Assembly (NCBI RefSeq): GCF_013426205.1
Contig: NC_089428.1
Coordinates: 2,232,001-2,296,000, forward strand
Length of the DNA: 64,000 nt
DNA from: Metarhizium brunneum
Lineage: Eukaryota; Ascomycota; Sordariomycetes; Hypocreales; Clavicipitaceae
Direction of reading: 5' to 3'
Shown: positions 49,878 through 60,314 of the stretch, piece after piece
Layout of the letters: every line of letters starts with the position of its first letter
Numbering within the stretch: the first letter of the stretch is position 1
Position numbers and translations under genes: made by a program
The notes under the pieces: model-generated
The model's input: only the letters and a program-made list of their open reading frames with translations
Told to the model about the DNA's origin: nothing
Databases searched by the model: none

Positions 49878-50517
49878 TGAAAGACGAGTAGCTGATGCTG
49901 GTTGGTGAAGTTGTCGAAGGAGGGGGGAGAAGCGTGTAGTTTGATCAGTTTTGGTTAGGGAACACGGTGTCTTTTGTCTTTCAACTTGAATTTGAAGTAA
50001 TTTTGACCCTTGCGAAAGGATCGTTGTGTGAATTTTACCGCTTTATTTCCGATTCAGGCAACTACAGAGCAGTTGATCGACTTGTAGTTATGCATTCATT
50101 GCATACAACGTTCAGTTCTTGCACGTACCCTATAGCCGTTGTCAGTCAAGGGTGGAGACTAAATGCATGTGTCCCTACCTGGGTAGGAAAGAACTCACAG
50201 CGCTCCTTCCCCACAGTCAGTGCACACGGCACAGCATGCCATCCAGGTCTGGACCTCGGCTCGTGCTATTCACAGAATCACAACCCGTCTGGTGAGCTTT
50301 TCATCAACGCTGACGTTTCAAACCACCACCAAAGGTTGTGGTATACGAGGACATTGGAGCGGCACCAGCGCGCCTGCTACCATCAATTGATCATCCGCAA
50401 GACCCCCGCGCCTCTCTACCCTGTCAACGCGTTTGTCTCACATCGCTTGCGTCGTGGTCGAGAATCACCAGTGTCCCCCGCCTGGGCTTGGCCTCTCACC
50501 ATCTCCGTCTCGCAGCC
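49878..50517. other. Intergenic: 3' UTR and thioesterase promoter
   Basis: About 640 bases between two plus-strand genes. Nothing beyond short chance open frames; the right half is pyrimidine-rich. Confidence 0.55.
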
Positions 50518-51332
50518 ATGGCCCCTTCAGCGGACAAGAAGGCGCGTACGAGGGCAGACTATCCTTACATATTGGACTACCGGACACGATGGTAGGTTTT
50601 ATGCGCGCCGCATTCATGGGCACCATGTATTTAATTGTACCCATTCCAGAGGATACATCCATTGACCTTGCCACCCCTTCTCCTCGCATCTTAGTTTCAG
50701 CCGCTGGTTTTGTCCTATAATTTTACTATTTGCCGTACCTGGTGCTCGCAAATATATAAAAACTCATAAACTGGCTTGCACAACCTCTGTCGTTTCCGGA
50801 CCCTCGGATGATGGGGTTTCTTTCCAAATGCTAACACCACCGCGCTTTTGTAGGAACGACAACGACATGTACGACCACATGAATAATTCCGTCTACAACT
50901 TCTTGTAAGCTCCCGCCACGTCGTACAGGCAACATTCCTCGCGATGTCATCAGACCCGGCTCACACAATGTTAGGTTCGACTCCGCCGCGAATGCGTACC
51001 TCATGGAATACTGCGGCATCCACCCCCCGAACTCGCCGTACCACCCACTTGTTGCCCACACGAGCACCAACTTCTACTCGTCCATTGCTTATCCCGCCGT
51101 GGCCGAGGTGGGTGTTCGTGTGGCCAAGCTTGGCAACTCGAGTGTCACCTTTGAGCTAGCTGTATTCGAAAAGGGTGTCGAGGGAGTAAAGGCTGTCTGT
51201 GACTTTGTACATGTATTTGTCGAGAGATCCACAGGTAGACCTTCAAAGACGGGCATGGCTCCCGAACTGAGGAGGGGGCTGGAGAAGTTGTGCAATGGGC
51301 ATGAGCAGCTAACGTCAAAGAGTAAGCTGTGA
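50518..51332 (+). CDS. Hotdog-fold acyl-CoA thioesterase (4HBT family)
   Basis: Three exons: 50518-50591, 50854-50904 and 50975-51332, predicted 160 aa. The introns are 262 nt (GTAGGT, GCTAAC, TGTAG) and 70 nt (GTAAGC, TTAG). Joining the exons restores the hotdog signature WNDNDMYDHMNNSVY (residues 25-39), which corresponds to the family motif W.D.D..GH.NN..Y with the Asp needed for catalysis. The rest predicts the expected long helix and beta strands. Length equals that of stand-alone fungal 4HBT proteins. Role: hydrolysis of an acyl-CoA thioester; chain length unknown. No targeting signal was seen. Confidence 0.88.
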
Positions 51333-53758
51333 TGTTGTTGCATGATGAAGCGACATTACTTGTCTATAGTATGGAATTCTGCCATATGTAGCAAGCTGTA
51401 TATATCCAACATTCAGAACTTGTTGCCGAGTGCACGGGCACGTTGCGTTGTAGACAGGGTGCATCAAGGCCCTCTCGTAGCTGTATCTAGCGTCGGAACT
51501 GAACACAAACCCGTTGCCATGATGTAAAAGTGCGCAAGGCGTCGTGTATCGCACCCCTACTCAAATGTCTCCCTTGGGGGCTTACAAGGCGGCGGCTCTC
51601 ACCATCACAAACTTTTCGTGAAACTTTCCTCTAGTGTTTCGCAGCGGATTGATGCTGGCTAGGCAACAAGCCGACGTGAGGGCCTCGGAAAACTCTCGCC
51701 ACGGCAGCCCCCCCAACATATTATTGAACTCCATCGAGAACCCCCTTCGCAACCATCTTCCCCCCCCGGTCTACGCTCGTCAGTCTAGTTCCCGGTTACT
51801 GCCTCGCATATCCACTTCCGATGACATCAAGCCACCCAGTTTCCGCTGTAATTGCTCCGCAGACACCACGATCCCTTTCCGGCCCGGCATAAATGACGAG
51901 TCATTTGTGATGGACTCACAGTGACAGTCTTTGGAACACGGCATGACCGCCGTTCTGGCCGTTCACCCCCCCACCAAACCAAACTTATCTATGTGCGGCT
52001 CCACGTAGAGACGGGATGATTGTACTTTATCGAACATGGTTAACGCGGTAGCGAATACATTGGCCAGTGGAACCGAGGACGCAGACGATCCGATATCTCA
52101 TTTTACCCCGAGATCTGGGCCCTTGCGATGCTGGCGAGCAGCGGCCAAAGATGCTTGGAGCTAAATATGCGACATGGGAAATTGCTATTTCCGGGACTGG
52201 CATCGAGTGGGACATGATGCTGCCCTCGAGGTATACTAGTTGCCTTGGAGGAATATTGCTTTCCAGGCTCTTGTTCTGGAACCATGTTGACGTGGAAGAT
52301 GGAAACGGCTATGCCGCTGTGTATCTATGATGCATTCGCTCTTCAATGTTCCTCAAAGGGACACTCGTATCTGAAAGCTGTCATTGTTTGCCGATTTGGG
52401 GCTATGCCGCTGTATTTCGCCTTGCCGGCGCACAGATTGGAATCGTAAGTAGAAGTGCTGGAGAAGATACAACGTCTCGCAGCGGGCGATGAGGTGCTTA
52501 CCAATGTCAAGATTGAAGTCGTCGTATTTTAGGAGATAGGACTAATCTTGTGGCACACAGCAGGCGCACATGTTCGTTTATGCCGTCGACTTGTTCCACG
52601 GTCGTGTTTCGCCGCGGGAACCGTTCAACGACCTCTCAATGTGACTGCTTATCAATATTCAACTACCCGGAAGACATTCATTTAACATACAGTTTATACT
52701 TTTCCGAGCGCAAAACTGGAATTCACATGGCGTGAAACCCGCGCTGGCTGGTGTCCCTTCACGATGCGACAAGTACAACTCCCAACGCTCAGAGCAAACA
52801 CCAAATAGCTTCTCACATCACAGCCCTCTCCGGTGTTGAAGAGTCTCCTCCTAGGCGTCCACCATCCTACATTGAAAGATGACCAATGACGTGGCGAGAA
52901 CGCCCAAGTGCCCCGTTGCATCGCGGAGGCGCAGACTTGCAGGTCATGATTCAGCACACCCAGCAGCGGCGAATGTTCCGACTCAGTGGTACAGCCCGGC
53001 CGGGTCGCCGCCCCGACAAGCTCAAAAGACGACGTGGAGGTCGACGCCGTCGTCGCAACTATCCAGAGCGCTGGAGGGGACGGGCCATGCCGGCGCTGCA
53101 CGCTGCCGCCACGCTCGCCAATATAAAGGCCTGGCGCGATAAATCCACCAGACACGTCAAGACCATGGCCGAGGCGACGGTGGCCGACGGCGAGGGCACC
53201 CCGATTTTCTTCATCGGGAAGCCGCAGTGCCCCAGTCGTGGGTTTCAGGTCGTGCTGTCAGCCACCCCCCGAGGACGTCGGCCTCGTCCACCGCCGAACT
53301 ATGGACGGATGTCGCCAGGCGGAGGCGACAAGGGCCACTTACTTGACTGTGCTGGGCAGCACCGATCCGGGGCTCGTGCTGTACCTGGCACCTGGGCCGA
53401 GTGCCCTTGATCGACATTAGCCTGCATTCCCATACCACCAGACGGCAGAATGGGCTCCAGGACGGAGAGACCTCCCTTCGGACGAGTTGGTCTGCTGGCG
53501 ATGTTGGAGCCGGAAAGTAGCTGGTATATCTTAGGGGTACAAGTTTTCTGGCCTTGTCCTAAATCTGCTAAATGTACATGATGATAGAAAATAAAAAGAC
53601 AAAATAATACATGAGTCCCACATCGCATTCGTTTACCTCGGATATGCTAATGTACAATGAAGCCCAGACTTCCATCCCGCCATTTAGTTACACGCAGCAT
53701 TGTGAAAATGCTATCCCGACCTCTGTCCATAATTTCCTCTGCAAAACAACTCCCAAAT
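51333..53758. other. Intergenic region with a possible degraded coding stretch
   Basis: No complete gene. From about 52880 to 53420 GC rises and two plus-strand frames of 60-174 codons overlap; see the separate entry. The remainder holds only short chance frames and the 3' flank of the small membrane protein. Confidence 0.45.
52886..53410 (+). pseudogene. Possible relic coding region, unrecognised
   Basis: A GC-rich island carries an Arg/Pro-rich 174-codon frame, while another plus frame reads protein-like from 53238 to 53420 (ending TDPGLVLYLAPGPSALDRH). The switch between frames suggests either an undetected intron or frameshift decay. I do not recognise a family, and it may not be coding at all. 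Confidence 0.2.
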
Positions 53759-54160
53759 TTATAGAGACAAGCCAGACGGGCTTCTTTCCGCAGCGTAATG
53801 CCGCCGTTCGTAGGGCTCTCGGAGCTGGACGCTCTGCAACGGCGTCACGACCTCGTGAATCTCGTCCAGCGTCCGCTGCGACGGGTAGGACGACAGCGCG
53901 TAGGGCTCCGGCGACAGGTTCTGCAGTTGCGTGATGAGGGACGGGTGGATGGTGCTCGGGGGCCGATGGTCTGGCCGGTCCGTGGTGAAGGCGTCGTCGG
54001 CCGTTGTCGCCCGCCGTCGCCGTGACCGCCGCGCGTACCGGACCGCCGAGGATGCCACGCCGGCAATGAGGAGAATCACCACCGGGACGATGATGAAGAA
54101 GAAGCCGCTGCTGAATTTGCCGGCGTCGAAGTCCCTCGTGGCGAAGGGCCTCGAGGCCAT
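53759..54160 (-). CDS. Small single-pass membrane protein
   Basis: A 133-codon single-exon frame from ATG 54160 (G at -3). Residues 19-42 form one strongly hydrophobic helix (FFFIIVPVVILLIAG), followed by an Arg-rich stop-transfer sequence (YARRSRRRR) and a Pro/Ser/Glu-rich tail of about 80 residues. There is no cleavable signal peptide, so an N-out, C-in topology is likely by the positive-inside rule. No domain is recognised. Confidence 0.6.
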   Translation of the reverse strand: MASRPFATRDFDAGKFSSGFFFIIVPVVILLIAGVASSAVRYARRSRRRRATTADDAFTTDRPDHRPPSTIHPSLITQLQNLSPEPYALSSYPSQRTLDEIHEVVTPLQSVQLREPYERRHYAAERSPSGLSL

Positions 54161-57100
54161 GTCCTTCGTTTAGGTGTGCCTTCACCCGGAGGCCAGCGTG
54201 GGCGGTTTCGACGGCCGGGTTGTGTGAAGTCTGAGGTTGTTTCAATGATGTTTTTGGTGTAGATAAAGCTGCTGTATTCCGGGTGGTCTATGCCTGCCAG
54301 GGTTATTTCTTTTACAGACTGGCTACTTGTTGCTGATGTAGTCTGGCTATCGAATGCCATCGTCTTGTCGACTCCGCATGTCCATCGATCCCCTGTGGTG
54401 GTCAATACGAGATCCAGACATGTTCCTGCACTAGTATTATGGGTCTGGCCCGTCTTATTTGCGCTGGCTATTTACGTTTTGCGGGCAGGATGTCGAGATG
54501 GGATGGTCGATTAGTGACAGACATTCCTCTTGAACGATACTTGGTTGCGGCAAGCGCCTTGTACCGTCTTACACCATAATATCGGCAATGAGGTTTCTCC
54601 CACAATACTATTAACAAAAGAAAACACGTAAAAAGATCCGTCTTGCCAACTTGTTCCTCCTAAGGGATGCGGCAACGCATGCCATTGTCCACTTGGAGAG
54701 TGCCGTCTGGCGATCCTCGACGAAAACACGGCTAACATTATAGCCAATCACCATCAGCCATGGTTCAAGCGGCAAAGGTGGCAGTGCTTTGTCAACTATG
54801 CGGTAGTAGCATTGGTTCCTGAATGCCAAGCAATCCTGAGAGGGGAATGAGCCATTTTGAGGGCCAAAACAGGAAAACTCGCCCAAATAAGGACCGGGAT
54901 CAGAGGATAAGCTCCAAGGTTGCGAAACATGAAACGAACCTTTGCCGGCGGGCTATTATATAGTCCAATAAACCCCCAACGGCATGAACAGACGGAAGAC
55001 TTAGTTGGTTGCTCCGCCTCAGTTGACGTACGACGAGACGGTCCAATAACAGAGCTCGTCAGAAAAACTTTTTACACGTTTGCCGACTGGGAAACTGGTG
55101 ATGTCCCTTGGAGACGGCCGGGATAGTGCATATCTTTTTGATTTGTATTGAATCCCACAGGAAACACTTGTGTCCTGGTCTAAAATTAGAAAACGTAAAC
55201 GCAGATGATGAAATGCAATGGACATAGAGTTGTCGTTGTTGTTGTTGTTCAACCAACTCTGAGCTCCTGACAAGATACCACCATGAGCTTCCCGAAATAG
55301 GCAGGTATTATTGCCATGACATGTATAAGCCTTTTGTAATCAAACCACATTTCTAGCGACTCAAGGTACCTTGATTAGGATAAGATGCCGCCTGCCGTCG
55401 TGGCTGTGCTCTCTGACATGGCCTTTCCCAGGCTCCCTTGAGTTGAAAATGGGCTCAACACCACAAAAGACCCCGCTCATCAAATGCCGCGATACTGCAG
55501 GTGTTGCCGCCTCCTGGTCCTTGTCCTTGTTGGGGCCCCTTGCACCGGAATCGGGTACCGAGGCACTGGAAGCAAGCAGAACAAGCTTGTTCAAGTTGAT
55601 ACCAGAAATAGTAGCAAAGATGGAAGATACAACGCCAAGACGACTCAGCAAAGAAGCAAGACCTGCCGCTTAAGTCGGCTTGGACATCCAGAGAGTCTGA
55701 AGCACTGCTTTGGGTCGTTGTCGCGCACTGAGGCGGGTTCCCGAGTAGCCTTTTCGAAAAGACGGAACGCCGCACGTCCGTTCAGTATCCAAACACCGAG
55801 CAGTTTGTGAGAGAAGCACCGAAACGGTGCAGATCCACTGCACATTCCAGCACCGAGTCCGCCATGTTCGCTGCTGCGGTGGCAGTTTTTTGGGTCTTGT
55901 TCGGAGATGTGTAATGCTTCTGTTAGTACATGGTAAGGGCCCAACAACAACAAAGGCCCAACAAAGGGGCATCGCCGACAAAGGACCTCGAGGTCACGCA
56001 GACTAAACACATGACCCGCCGGAAGCCTTGGGCACAGCTGTTCGCTTCATGTATATATGGTGGTCACTCGTCCCTACCTCCTTCTGGAAAACCAAGGACC
56101 TTTGACATTCTACAAGATCATCTCGAATAGAGTCATTTACGCTCCAAGCCCTTGTATCTGGCCCTTGTCACACTTCAGATGCCTCACCAGACGCCGTTAA
56201 ACAAAGGCTCAGTGCAGGCTCATATTCCTGGGGGTACAAATATCTGGCGCATGGACCAGACCCCAACATCGCCCGCACATGCTTGATGCTGGAACTGGTG
56301 AAATAAAGTGGAAAGAAGACGGTACTGCGGGTATATGCCATGTACTGCATTCTCACCGAACGGGTCTCGCTTGGCGTCAGGTTCGGTAGATTTGTCCCAT
56401 CCAAATATGGGACATGGAGAGTGGCTATGAAGTGGAAACGCTGAATCTGCATCTGCTCCGACAGCTAGCTTGTATCCTCGTTGGGCGATGCACGAGTGCT
56501 GCATGCCAATCAAATGTTCAGAAGCTGAAAGTATTGGTGCGCTTGAAATAGCATGACGGCTTGGTCAACATGCTGGCATTCAACTCGTCACGTTCTGGAG
56601 AAGAATCACCCAGTGAGACACTGATTCCGGACAACCCTCGGCGCCAGATTAGCGACAAACATGACGAGATTCTGGCAATATGCTTTGTGACAGCTTCTGG
56701 GTCTGAGGATGGCGTCGGCAGGATGCTGATCCTTGCAGAATGTGAAGCGCCATAAATCGAGGGACTGCCGGCAACGGACCAACACATGATTGGAACAGAC
56801 TACTGTATACCCAGGAATTCAGACAATCCAACATTGAAGCAACGCCCTGGGTTATTCTGGGATTCTGGTTGCAAATACGCCTAGAGTAGATGCCTCTTCG
56901 CAAGACCCCGATGCCAACGACGTGTGGACGTAGGGGTAGAGAAAGCGTAGAGAGCTGCGATAATTCACAGGGATATGTACAATTCTGTCGAATATTCACG
57001 GTTCACTGTGCACTGGCACCTGAGTGAGCTGAAACCCCCCCTGTATTGTCCAGTTCTCGAGAAGGCCTTCATCCTAACCAATTTGATTCTTGGGGACGAC

Positions 57101-57717
57101 CTCGTGTATTAGTTTGCAGAGGCAAAGCCGCAAGTTGCGTCCCAAGACAGCTGCTTGTTTGGCCCCCTTTCTATTAATGGGGAAAAACGCGGGCTCCGCT
57201 CTCCGCAATCGAATAATTCTTCATGTTAAAACTTGATATGATTGGGCAATCTAAGCCGTCGGATAAAGCCGCCAACTAAACTGAACTCTTCCCAGGTCCA
57301 GACACCTTCATTGGCTGTCACTCGCAGAAGAAGAGTCCAGTCTCCCTTGATTGCAGTATTTGCCTCTGAGATTCATCGCTCTTTCTCTGCAGTTGTCACG
57401 CGGTTGGGCCACAGAGGCGTTGGGCGAACAAAGGCTTTGACCACTGGACGGCACCGCCATGGCGGCCATCACGTGTGTTCACAAAGAGATGACCTTCTCT
57501 CCAGACTCTGTTCATTAGTTGTCTAACTTGTGTTTTTGGCTTGTGACAACCAGGATGCAGGGCGGCACAACATTGAAAAGACCGTGGCGCGGCCGCGGTC
57601 CATTTCTAATCTTTTACCTCGACACATCGTCTTTCTCCACCGAGCTTTATGCCCAACTCGCTATTGATAGTGAACAATCTCCTTCCATATCGCTAAACAG
57701 CCATCCACGATACGAAA
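54161..57717. other. Intergenic region of about 3.6 kb
   Basis: No supported gene; open frames overlap on both strands and have no motif. The last 400 bases are the promoter and leader of the Cdc37-like gene. Confidence 0.5.
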
Positions 57718-58799
57718 ATGGCTGACGGAAAGAAACGGGTATGTCCTTGGCCAACTGTATGGTATGGCGGGAGCGCTAACTGCTGGTATGACAGGGCGAG
57801 TGGGAAGTAAGCAACTACACCCAAATTAATCTCGATCTTCGTATGGATTCGCCTTCTTTTCGAAGAGCGATGCGAGAGATGCAGGCAAAGATTGACCAAG
57901 ATGGACGAGGACGGATGAAGCAGATCGACGCTCTGAAAGAGGAATGTGCCATCAACGACATACTCATGGTACACTGGAACGATTTAGTCAAAACGAGGCG
58001 GCAGATCCATAACCAGGCTCAAACTACATTACAGGCCGTCGTCAACTTGGCGTCGCGCAAAGCCAGCGAGAATGGTCGACTGCCGCGGCCTGAAGGAGCA
58101 CTTGACGAGAGCCAGTGTCTGTCCATCAGGTCAAGCGCAATTCTGGGAACCTTGAGATCTATGGAAGAGAAAACAGACAAATACCAGCTTGAACGTTCTC
58201 TTCGTGCTTGTGATCCATGTATTCAGGAGTCGGGAAATGAACTATGCCTGAAGATGAACCGCCTAGAAGAGGAACATCGTATGAAGACGACAATGGAAAA
58301 CTACTACATACCACTTGACAGCCCACATGCGAGCGAGGCGAAGCCGGGCAAGACAGACAAACCAGAGCTACTGAACCCGAACCGCGACCCCAATCAAACA
58401 ACCGCCGCACCAGACACCTGCAACGGCATCGAGGCGCTCTTCCCAAAACACAAAGGTCAAGATTCACCCTCCGCAGCCGCCATGGAGTTTGCCAATATCC
58501 TACCCTCCGGCCCCCACGCCAGTCGTGACTATATTTCCTTACACCCGGAAATCCTTGACGGGTTCGAGTCCACCGGTCTCTTTATAGTGGCTGTCGAGAC
58601 AGCTCTCGGCGGGACTGACGACGAGAAAGCATGGCGACTCGTACACCAGGCAGAAGTGCTGGATTGGTGTCGTGCGCTTGGACCTGACGATTTCACCGAG
58701 TGTTTCGACAAAGAAATTGTGCTGGACTGTGACATATACATGAACTTCCTAATGGCCGCCAAGGAGAGAGAGGTATTCGCGGATTCTGGAGCTACGTGA
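57718..58799 (+). CDS. cdc37: Divergent, C-terminally truncated paralogue of the Hsp90 co-chaperone Cdc37
   Basis: Exon 1 is 57718-57738 and exon 2 57795-58799; the 56-nt intron runs from GTATGT to GACAG; predicted 341 aa. The family is recognised from the coiled-coil N-terminal domain starting with a Trp (GEWEVS, residues 8-13) and from the Hsp90-binding middle domain: FANILPSGPHAS, LHPEIL, AWRLVHQAEVLDWCRALG (about residues 238-310). Known for Cdc37: it binds client kinases with its N-domain and Hsp90 with its middle domain. Fungal Cdc37 is normally near 500 aa; this frame stops soon after the middle domain, and the matching C-terminal sequence lies just downstream but is broken by stops and frameshifts. 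The acidic SDD-type casein kinase 2 site near residue 13 of normal Cdc37 reads VSNYT here. It is therefore a second, fast-evolving copy rather than the housekeeping gene. It is convergent with the NLR gene. Confidence 0.85.
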
Positions 58800-59223
58800 C
58801 GCCCTGCGAGAGAGGGTGAGCACGTCGAGCGGAATCAGTAACAATCACTACGTCCCGGCACGGCGACACGTCGTGAAGCGATCTGAACCTGAGTACCAAT
58901 TCCAGACAGCGAAAATGGGACGGTGCGGAAAGCGAGGGCTGCGAATTTCGACCGGTTCGACCCTGGGATCAAGGCCGCGCTGGAGCTCCAAGTCTACAGA
59001 GGCTCTAAGCAGAAAATTGGAAATGATGGACCTTGGTCGATGCTGAAGATTAGGCGAGCCTCCTGGTGGATGTGAGTATTGTCCGTGTCCGAGTATGCTT
59101 GTTGACCGGTTGCTTACGTCTCTTCTTGAACAGGCTGGTTGCGTGAGTGTCGAAAAGGTGGTTTTCGACGCTACCAAGGAGCAGGAGGATGCTGGTGCCG
59201 TGGTGTTTCGGATGGCGATATAA
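58800..59223 (+). pseudogene. Decayed Cdc37 C-terminal domain
   Basis: In the same frame as the preceding ORF the sequence continues through TGA (58797), TAA (58839), TGA (58881) and TGA (58887) and then reads VPIPDSENGT and FDRFDPGIKAALEL, which resemble Cdc37's C-terminal region. A second frame then continues it (STEALSRKLEMMDLGRC, to 59044), a third gives DAED-stop-ASLLVD, and after a normal-looking intron (GTGAGT at about 59072 to ACAG at 59131) AGCVSVEKVVFDATKEQED ends at TAA 59221. Several of the stops are one C-to-T change from CAA or CGA, which fits repeat-induced point mutation or neutral decay (inference). Confidence 0.7.
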
Positions 59224-60314
59224 ACGGGAGACTTGCGTAGGATACAAGGGAAATGGAAATGAAGACACGACAAACTGGTATTAGGCGACGGGGAATATTG
59301 CGTGTTACGGATAAATGGCTTGTAACGGCGTCGGAATGAGGCCCTTGGTATGAGGAACTCAAAGTTGCTGTCTCCTTACGGCGTTCTGCGAGGCCTAGGG
59401 TTAGAAAGTACAAGGGAAATCGACTAGGTCATGTTGATAATGCTACTCTGTAGAACGGCGGCTACCTTGGCGGCCGGTCGTTGAATGGATATTCCGGTGG
59501 AAGGAATAAAACAGGTGGATGTGAATATCACTAGGGTACTTTTTGTCTTGTCATAGTTTCGTCGAGTTTTCTCTATGTGGTTTTACTTGAGAGTATGGAG
59601 TCCAGTGCTGTTCAATAGGCATTGTCCCTCATTTCGTTAGACTCGCCTCGTCTGACACATTATATGAGGATATCCGCTTACCACCATTCCATTCCGTTCG
59701 AAACTAACAACAAACTAAGTGGCGGCGAATAGAACACCCCTTGGAGTGTCTTCGATTCGCAAGCTGTGATGCTTGTTGCTGCCGTGAAGGGATCGAATCA
59801 AGACTGTCGGGAGGCTTCGTGGAAGATATGATACGAGTCCAGGTTACTGACAATGGGATATCTCTAAAGCCCAGAAATGACATGATTCACGAGCTTAACA
59901 TAATGAGATGCAATGATGCCTCTACATCGTAGTTTGGTGTGTTGACCAAAGTAATGAGGTCTTCTTGCAAATATAGACTGAAAGCTAGGGAGGTTCGTCA
60001 CAGACGTAGGAAACTAAAGAAATACTTATACCCGAGTGCGAATAGAGAAAATAGGATTTTAGAAGCAGGTAGGACTTGATAAGAGTATAAGGAAAACAAA
60101 TAATCAATTTGATAGAATACCACCGAAGGAGAGAGACGGCCCAGGTCTGAATCAACAATAATCCCTTCACAATGTTTCAATTCTCCCAAATTAAGTCGAA
60201 ATTTGGTCGATTTGGCCAGGACTCATCTTCTTCTTCGTAGTTTCGTGGGAACTCGAACAGTCGGGCGTGCATCAACACTACTGAGTATCTCCGGTATCTT
60301 GACGTGTCTTGAGA
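59224..60314. other. AT-leaning convergent intergenic region
   Basis: This lies between the tail of the Cdc37-like pseudogene part and the 3' end of the NLR gene. It is AT-rich with no gene, and presumably holds the NLR 3' UTR. Confidence 0.6.

Noticed and set aside
58561..58571. Perfect tRNA B-box-like GGTTCGAGTCC
   Set aside because: It lies inside the Cdc37-like coding sequence (DGFES); no A-box and no cloverleaf could be drawn around it.
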